From assembly GCA_900769035.1 (NCBI GenBank), contig CAAGFD010000284.1, positions 1 through 9,674 of the forward strand: DNA of 9,674 nucleotides, written 5' to 3'. Shown piece by piece: positions 1 through 7,700 of this stretch (position 1 is its first letter; the number at the start of each line of letters is the position of its first letter). The translations under genes and the position numbers were made by a program. The notes below the pieces were generated by a model, which searched no databases, had not been told where the DNA came from, and was given only the letters and a program-made list of their open reading frames with translations. This DNA is from Bacteroidales bacterium. GTDB lineage: Bacteria; Bacteroidota; Bacteroidia; Bacteroidales; Paludibacteraceae.

Positions 1-28
1 TACGCATAACACTTATTATAGGAAGAAA

Positions 29-122
29 CATATTTGTACGTACATACGTCTTTGTATTCTGACAAATCTGTTTCGGGTTACATTGATATTGCAAAGATAT
101 GCAGATTTATTTAACTACACAA
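29..122 (-). promoter_or_regulatory. Possible divergent Bacteroidota promoter, minus strand
   Basis: Read on the minus strand, bases 99-92 give TATCTTTG, a full match to the Bacteroidota -7 element TAnnTTTG. A TTG lies at 122-120, 20 bases upstream, where the -33 element is expected. Transcription would begin near base 88 and run off the left edge. The first minus-strand ATG that stays open to the edge is at 31-29 (MFLPIISVMR, 10 codons), which would leave a leader of about 57 bases. The -33 match is weak and AT-rich DNA produces such matches by chance, so this is a suggestion that a gene is divergently transcribed to the left, not a firm call. Confidence 0.3.
38..49. repeat. Short inverted repeat ACGTA-CA-TACGT
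   Basis: A perfect 5-base inverted repeat with a 2-base centre sits in a (TACG/TACA)-like tract at 36-49. It falls in the presumed leader of the divergent left-hand transcript. It is GC-richer than its surroundings, so it stands out by eye and could be a protein-binding site. It is also short enough to be chance. Confidence 0.25.
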
Positions 123-131
123 CTGTTTATT

Positions 132-288
132 GAGAAACTTTTAATTTTTTCTTCTACAAAGCATTTTATCCGTAAATATTTTATTTAGTAAATAAACATT
201 TTAAAGAAAGTATATGATTGTATCCTTTTGATATTCAGTTATATAGTAAAATTTTGTTAATATTTTCAAGATAATTTTTAAATTAATC
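132..288. other. AT-rich intergenic stretch without a gene
   Basis: This part of the 337-base upstream region shows no open frame of useful length on either strand, no tRNA-like cloverleaf and no GC-rich hairpin followed by T's. Its only structured element is the AT palindrome at 180-196. It most likely serves as spacer and upstream regulatory DNA between the two divergent promoters. Confidence 0.5.
180..196. promoter_or_regulatory. 17-base AT palindrome, possible operator
   Basis: TTTATTTA-G-TAAATAAA is a perfect 8-base inverted repeat around one central base. It lies about 90 bases upstream of the -33 element of the right-hand promoter. Its symmetry would suit a dimeric regulator. In DNA this AT-rich such symmetry can also arise by chance, and nothing else ties it to regulation. 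Confidence 0.25.
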
Positions 289-320
289 ATTGCTTTTCAT
301 CATAATATTATGTAACTTTG
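289..320 (+). promoter_or_regulatory. Bacteroidota-type promoter of the two-gene operon
   Basis: TAACTTTG at 313-320 is an exact match to the -7 consensus TAnnTTTG used by the Bacteroidota primary sigma factor. ATTG at 289-292 fits the -33 element (TTTG) with a 20-base spacer, within the usual range. Transcription should begin near base 324, leaving only about 14 bases before the ATG at 338. That short leader has no AGGAGG-like site, which is normal in this phylum. It is the only convincing promoter seen for the rightward genes, because the second gene follows the first after 5 bases. Confidence 0.7.
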
Positions 321-337
321 CATAATGCAATTTGAAC

Positions 338-1618
338 ATGAAACACACACTTTTGATAATCGTTGCTGTGATGATTTTATCGTTTCCGGTTAAATCTATT
401 ACCCCTACACTTTGGCTCCGGTCAGATACTCTTAGTTTGTATATTGACACGGCGATTTCATATTCTGAAAAATATACCGTTATAGCCGTTGTTAGAGATA
501 CTCAAGCAGCTACTTTTCATCCGTTATGGTGTACCATAATTAATGATACTATAAAGTATTCAGTACTAAATAATGGTATATACAGAAATGATATAGGAAT
601 CATTAATTTCAATTCTACACCCAACTTTAATGAGTGGAGTATATATACTTATCATGCTGTAAATATTAAAAATTCAGATTCTATTTTACACCTATATTTA
701 GGTTCTAATCCAACCTACAAATATTTCACAGATAGTATATTATCATCATTGTTTTCCAATTCGGTAATAATCAAAGAATATCTATATTTCCCAAATAAAT
801 TAAAACAAACAGAGGAAGCTATTTGGCAATCTTATTTAGCGATGAAATATGGTGTTACTTTAAATAAAGCCCCATACTTTGATTTCGAGGGAGATACTTT
901 ATGGAGTCCGATATTTGACGCTGATTATTATTATAAAATAGTGGGAATAGGAAACGATACCTTACATAATTGGGAAACAAAACACTCTCAATCGTTAGAG
1001 CACTCTTCAATTGCTTTACAAACAGATTCTTGCCTTGATATGGGAGAATATATCCTTGCAGGAGAAAATGAATATATTAATCATTGGATATCTAAAACTG
1101 AATTACAACAAATATCTGCGAAATCGGTTCGATTAAAAGCAAAATTAAAATCACAACACATAACGACATTAATATGGACCATACCGAAATTTATGGTTAT
1201 TGCAGACTCAATACAACTAATTGTTTGTGATACAAATAACAATGTAGTGACAAAAGTATTATCGGATAGTATCCTTAATGACTCAGTACTTTATTTTACT
1301 TTTGTTACGAAAGGGAAAGTATATGACCTGCATTTAGAATCACAAAATATATCTACCATTAATAAAGAAAAAAAACAATCAGATGATGAAAATGAAATTC
1401 AAATAATATATGATAAATACAATAATGCAATTATAATAAATGGTCAAACAGATAATTATCACTATTACCTATATGACTCAAGCGGAAAATTATTAAAGTA
1501 TTATAGTCGAATTATTGAATCGAATATAAATGTAAACGATTTACCTTGTGGTACTTATATATTTAGCATAAGAGACGATTTTGGAGAAATAATAAGATCC
1601 ATTTCATTTATAAAATAA
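338..1618 (+). CDS. T9SS-secreted LamG-like surface protein
   Basis: This encodes 426 residues. The ATG at 338 is preferred over an in-frame TTG at 332, because it gives a clean signal peptide: MKH, a hydrophobic core LLIIVAVMILSF, and a likely cut near residue 20. Mature residues about 22-150 start with TPTLWLRSD and look like the LamG/jelly-roll-like front half of Bacteroidota surface proteins. Residues 165-175 (SYLAMKYGVTL), 203-208 (GIGNDT), 215-219 (KHSQS) and 234-244 (DMGEYILAGEN) match the conserved SYLAIKYGITL...GIGRDD...QSKS domain often found with LamG and T9SS tails. The last 75 or so residues are a type A T9SS sorting domain: YLYDSSGKLLKYY, then VNDLPCGTYIFSI and a short final strand ending FIK. 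In the family this tail directs export through the outer membrane and is usually removed on surface attachment. A cysteine stands where DLP(A/S/N)GTY is usual. No catalytic motif is visible. It probably acts as an adhesin or surface partner of the downstream RHS protein, which is inference. The secretion call is firm and the role is unknown. Confidence 0.93.
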   Translation: MKHTLLIIVAVMILSFPVKSITPTLWLRSDTLSLYIDTAISYSEKYTVIAVVRDTQAATFHPLWCTIINDTIKYSVLNNGIYRNDIGIINFNSTPNFNEWSIYTYHAVNIKNSDSILHLYLGSNPTYKYFTDSILSSLFSNSVIIKEYLYFPNKLKQTEEAIWQSYLAMKYGVTLNKAPYFDFEGDTLWSPIFDADYYYKIVGIGNDTLHNWETKHSQSLEHSSIALQTDSCLDMGEYILAGENEYINHWISKTELQQISAKSVRLKAKLKSQHITTLIWTIPKFMVIADSIQLIVCDTNNNVVTKVLSDSILNDSVLYFTFVTKGKVYDLHLESQNISTINKEKKQSDDENEIQIIYDKYNNAIIINGQTDNYHYYLYDSSGKLLKYYSRIIESNINVNDLPCGTYIFSIRDDFGEIIRSISFIK

Positions 1619-1623
1619 TTACT

Positions 1624-1716
1624 ATGAAAGCGCACACATTAATAAAAGATTTATTTCGAAAACAGGTAATCTTATTATATTCAATTATAATCTTTACTAC
1701 TCCATATATATTTTCA
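1624..1716 (+). other. Sec signal peptide of the giant protein
   Basis: Residues 1-31 have a basic front (K2, K8, R12, K13), a hydrophobic core from V15 to F24 and a polar end before Q32-D33-N34. There is no cysteine at the cleavage region, so it is not a lipoprotein. This implies export to the periplasm, unlike classical TcB and TcC components, which lack such signals. The exact cut site is uncertain by a few residues. Confidence 0.7.
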
Positions 1717-4700
1717 CAAGACAATAAATCTTATGTTGTCTTAGACAAAGTAGAAACGACTACAGTATTACCACTCAAACAATATCAGCCGTTTAAATAT
1801 TCTCAAGGGTTCTTTTCATTAGATGTTGATACTCTAAGTACTAAATATGATTTACAAATAGAGCTAACTGCATTACCACAAACAAAAAAATCGATAATGC
1901 CTGGCAATATGGTAAATATAACCGGAGAAAATTATAGTTCATATAGATTAAAACCGAATGGAACTCATTTCCAAAATTCCATAAAAATAACCATACCATA
2001 TAATCCTGCCTTACTACCTATAGGATATGGGGCGGAAGATATACATACATATTTTTATTCGGAAGATAAAAAACAATGGATAGTATTGAAAAGAGTTGAA
2101 ATAGATACAATAAAGCATACTATAACATCGCTTACAGATCATTTTACTGATTTCGCTAATGCAGTTATAAAAATACCGGAGCTGCCGGAAAGCAAAGCCT
2201 TTGTATCTACCACGACTGTGGAAGTAAAAGATCCGAATCCCAATCAAGGAATACCGATGATACAAATACCGGAACCAAATAATTTTGCAACGGTAAACAT
2301 CCAATATCCATTATCTATGCCACCAACACGAAATTCATTACATCCGGATGTGAGTTTGCTGTATAACAACGAACAGATTAATAACATAACCGGGGTTGGA
2401 TGGACTTTGGTAACGCCAATGGTAACTATAGATACAAAATGGGGTGTACCAAGATATGATCCAATTTACGAAACTGAGCAGTATTTGATAGATGGAGAAT
2501 CTGTTATTATATACTCAGAAAGCAATCCTGCTTTGTTATTACCGCATCAATCAGAAAATTACATAAATAGAATAGCATCATCCGTTCAATTTAAATATAG
2601 AGATAGAAAGATACAAAATTATGTAATACGACATGGGAACAACCCAACTAATTATTGGTGGAGTGTAACAGACCTTCAAGGCACTACAACGTATTATGGT
2701 TGTAGATATAATTACAAGAATCCGACAACAAGTACAATAGATGAAAATAGTATTATTCGTACTAACAACGGATGTATTGCACAATGGGCAATTACCGCTC
2801 GGATAGATAAATTCGGAAATTACATAGAATATTACAATGAAAACACAGAAAATACAATCTATTTAAGTCGTATAGAATATACCGGAAATTATAATACGGG
2901 ATTACAACCAATCTACAAAATAAAATTTAGTTATAAAAACAGAGATGATATAATAACAAACGGTCGCCTCGGTGTGTTTCAAAAGATAAATAAGTTACTA
3001 TGCAATATTATAGTACAATACAACCATTTTAATGAGAACAATAAAGATCTTAACGAGAATTTACACGGATATCTGTTATGTTACGAACAGCCGAACGTTA
3101 AAACACAGTTTAAAAGCAGGTTAAGTAGTATAGTAAAATTGGATTCCATATATGATGTAAATACAAGTAATTTGTGTTCATTATCACCATTGATAAATGG
3201 TAATATAGAAAGAAACCAAGAAATAACACAAATATATTTATCTAAAGCTGAAAAAGAAGGAGATACTGCTACGTATCAAACAATATCAACTATGGTAAAT
3301 AAACCATATGGTCAAAATGGAATATCATGTAGTGTTACCCGTTTTAAATATTTTGATGCACCGACAGTAGATAGTATGTTTTCCAATACACCAATAAGCA
3401 TTTCCGGCAAGCAAAAAGACTATCTATCTATAAATAATAGTAATAGCTGGAGTATAGGAGGCACTGCAACAGTTGGTTTTGGAGCGGATATAGTAACAAC
3501 ATCTGTATCTGCCGGAGGAAATTACTCTTACGAATACAGCAAGGGAAATTTAAAATCAATGATGATGGATATTGACGGAGATGGGTTGCCGGATGTAGTG
3601 TATGAAGATCATAATACTGTAAAATATTGCAAATTAATAAAAAATGGCAATCAATATTATTTTAATTCACCTCAAATCGTAGAAGGAATAACAAAATTAT
3701 CAGAAGAGGTAACTCATACACATCACTTGGGGCTTCAACTATCTCTATATTATATCAATGCATCATATACACGTCCTATTTCAGATACATTTGTAGGAAC
3801 ATATTTTGTTGATATGAATGGAGATGGGTTGCCTGACTTCGCAAATAATGGAAACATATACATAAATACCTTAAAAAATGGAATCCCGACATTTGTTGAA
3901 GCCGATTCATTATATGTTATCAATAACAGTTCATCATGTAGAAGAGTAATAAGAACGGGAAATGTAGATGAAAATTTAGAATGTAAGATAATAGAATATC
4001 CGGTTGATACAATTCCATTGACAGAATTTTACCCGATAGCAAACGACCCTTTTCTATCTGATAATGGCATTATAGAAGATTATATGCTGCCGGAAGTGCC
4101 GATAAGTATATTAATGACGGATACGATAAAAGAAGACATTATAGGTGAAGTACCTGTAGGTAAAAAAATTGTTTCACAGAATAATAAACGGAATAGAATA
4201 ACATCAACGATAAATACAAACTCTGTTGATATAAATCGTATAAATGCCAATTACATCTATAAAATTGAAGGAGATAATATAATTGGGTATAATACGGAAA
4301 TAGTATGTGAAAAAGAAGATAATATACCAAATATAGAAACAGTAAGAGTTTGGGTATCACCGGGTAATGGCATAGTGTCATTAAACAGTAAAATCCATTT
4401 AATAGAAGATACAACCTATACAAGACAACAATCAGTTTCAGTAGATGGTGTAAAATATTATATTCAACACACCAAAGTTGACCATACGAGCGGTTATAGA
4501 ATGTATAGTGCTATGAATAGTATTGTGTATTCAGAAAATATATTATCAAATGATTATACAGAGCATAATAGATTCTTGACATTGAATGTAGAACAAGGAG
4601 ATATTATATTTTTTAGATTATCGTCACAAAATTCACATGATTATGATAATACAGAATGGACACAAACGATACAATTTACCACCGACAATGCATTACAAAC

Positions 4701-7700
4701 CGAGTATTCTTCTTCAAGAGATTTTTTATGTTATGGAAATCAAATTTTCCAAGCGGATAGCACGGGAAATATAAAAGTGTCTATAAAATATACTAATAAC
4801 ACAACGACAGATGTATATTTGAAATGTTTTTACAACAATGTTATTGACACAACTATAACAATAAGCACAAACATAACTGATACAATAGAATATTATAGAA
4901 CGATAAACCAACCAAAAGATAGTATTTCTTTTAAAGTCAATTATACCGGAACAGAACCATGTTGGAGTGAACTACATATTACATCGACTGTTTATTTTGA
5001 TACTGAAATAAAATCTGAATATGGAAATATAATACGTGATACTCTTGTATACCATCCAGACGTACGACTTCCTGCAAGTAAACTGGATGGACTCGACAGC
5101 GTTTATTATCAACTATTTGGACCATTACATAAAGGATGGGGTTATATGGCATATCAGAACCAAAATAATGATTCAATAATAATTTTAGATTCATTATTTA
5201 ATAGTAGATTATTATCGGCTTCATTAATGCCACAAGAAATTTCTTCAACTAATATAGATACAACTGATATAGCATCGATCGAAAACCAGATTAACGACCT
5301 GTTTACAAACAATAATTTATTCAATCCTATTGGAAATAATTATTGGATACCGATAATTGCAGATAATCAAACAGAACAATGGATACCGTATGGTAATATT
5401 GGTGCAATAGGAAAGACAAACCAAAGTAATGCACAAAAACAAGTCTTAACTGATGAAAGTCAAACGGGGTCTATGTATGATAGTTATTTTGTCAAAACAT
5501 TACATGATAGTCAGCCGGCAAAAATAATAAGGAAGCATACTAAATCTAAACAACATGCCATTTCATTAGGATCTTCTTTTTTGGTATCCCCCAAAAAAGA
5601 AACATCTATACAATGTGGAATTTCTTACTCTTGTGGTAGTTATACATTAAAAAGTGATGTGTTGGACATGAATGGAGATGGATTTCCTGATTTTGTAGGT
5701 ATCGACGGAATACAATATACATTCCCATGGGGAGGAATAGGAAGATTACAAAAAGTAAATCAACATAGCACTTTTACATCAAAATTATCTTCTTTCGGAA
5801 ATTCTTTTTCAGCATCACCATCTATGATGAAAAAAGAGCAAGGAACTGAAATTAAAAAGACTAAATATTCATTACAAGGAGGAGCCGGAATTTCTTCCGG
5901 ACATGGAAAAACAGAAGGGGAAATAACATATATCGATATAAATGGTGATGGATTACCGGACAAAATTAATAATAGCAGTAATACAGTATGTTTTAATTTA
6001 GGCTATTCTTTTACTGCACCGGTTATCTATAATGGAATAAAATCAACAAAAAGTAGAAGTTGGAATATTGATCCAAGCACAGAAATAGATTGTCAATTAC
6101 AATCAATAACAAAATTATCAGAAAGAAACTCTTATAGTTTAAAGCAAATGAGTATTAGTGGAGGATTGGATGTGTCTATATCAAGCAATAGTATAAAACG
6201 AGATTTTATAGATATTAATGGCGACGGATACCCGGATATTGTAGAACTTAAGAATGATACCGTTAATATCTATTTAAATAAAGGCTATGAAATAGAAGAA
6301 GAGTGTTCCATTTTAAATAGTAGCATAACAAAAATATCAGAAGACATAGCAATATATATTAATACTCATTTAGGTATAACGGCAGGATTTACGTTTTGTG
6401 GGTCATTTAAATTTAATGCCGGAGTACATTCAACTTATTCCGGGTCAATAGAAAGCGGAACATCAAGTGATTTTATGGATATAAATGGGGATGGATTACC
6501 TGATTATGTAATATCAGACAACAAAAACAACAGATTATTAGTTTATTTAAACAAAACAAATAAAACCAATTTATTAAATAAAATAATTAATCCAACACAA
6601 GAAATAATAGAATTGGATTATACATTGTCTGATGTTAATCAAAATAAGAAAGAACGAAATTGGCAGCTGACTCAAATTACGGAATATCAACCGTCTGATT
6701 ATAAGAATTCACAAGAGAAATCATTTATCGAAATCGAGTATTCCGACCCTTATTACGATAATTTTGAAAGAACATATTATGGATATAGCAATGTAATAAC
6801 GGAATATAATAAAGAGAAATTTATCATAGAAAAATTTGAAAATAAAAACTATCTTAATGCAGGAGAAAAAACGGAAGATTGGCTGTTAGACAGACAATAT
6901 AAACCGATTATACGTCATAAAATAGGCAAAGAATATAAGCATGCAACGACAGGAACAAGCATTACCAACCTTTGTGACGATGCAAATATACAAGAAGCAC
7001 AATCCGGATATTGGACGTACTATTATGAAGGAGAAGATGCTCCTCAAATTATAACATATTATAGTATAGAATATGACTCAATACATAATATGATAAGATA
7101 TGAAGATAAAGGAGATACAGCTGTAGTAGGAGATGAATATGTGCAAATAATTACATATTTACCTACCACATCCAAGAATCAAATATCATTACCTAAAACA
7201 GAGATTATTAAAGATCACACAGGTAAAATATTACGCAGTAGCTCTATAAATTACGACACAAACGGTAGTCCAAAGCAAATAGTATTTCATAATCAAACAA
7301 ATAACACAGATGCTATTACTTCTTTTGAATATGATAATTATGGAAATATAATATTGTTGGCAAAACCTGAAAATATCAATGGAGAAAGAGCCTTTACGAG
7401 TTATGATTATGACCCGGTTTGTGCAATGTATCCACAAAAAATCAGTGATGAATTTGAGCTAAATACAGAAATATATTATGATTACCGTTTTGGATTGCCG
7501 ATAAAGAAAATAGATGTGGCAGGTAATACACTGTTATACAAGTATGATTACATGGGAAGATTAACTAACGTATTAATGCCTAATGAAATAACGGATAATT
7601 ATCCATATACAATAAAATATGATTATTACAACGTAAATCATGAATTAAAATTACAAGAGGATTTTTTGTTGGAAAATAATATCTATCAGCAACAGCCGTC

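Noticed and set aside
2..133. Plus-strand frame open from the left edge for 44 codons, ending TGA
   Set aside because: It has no recognisable protein pattern, covers the presumed divergent promoter, and an open stretch of this length at an edge is weak evidence for a gene tail.
332..337. TTG start two codons upstream of the ATG of the first gene
   Set aside because: The ATG at 338 gives a normal signal peptide directly, and nothing such as a ribosome binding site favours the TTG.
325..393. 22-codon frame MQFEHETH... overlapping the start of the first gene
   Set aside because: It is out of phase with a well-supported gene and has no support as a leader peptide. It is mentioned only in connection with the short leader.
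1616..1630. Terminator or second promoter between the two genes
   Set aside because: Only 5 bases separate the stop and the ATG. No hairpin with a T-run and no TAnnTTTG element in a suitable position was seen just upstream of 1624.
3568..6504. Recurring GATAT(G/A)AATGG-GATGG nucleotide strings that look like DNA direct repeats
   Set aside because: They encode the conserved VCBS calcium loop in frame and differ at third codon positions, so they are protein repeats and not a DNA element.
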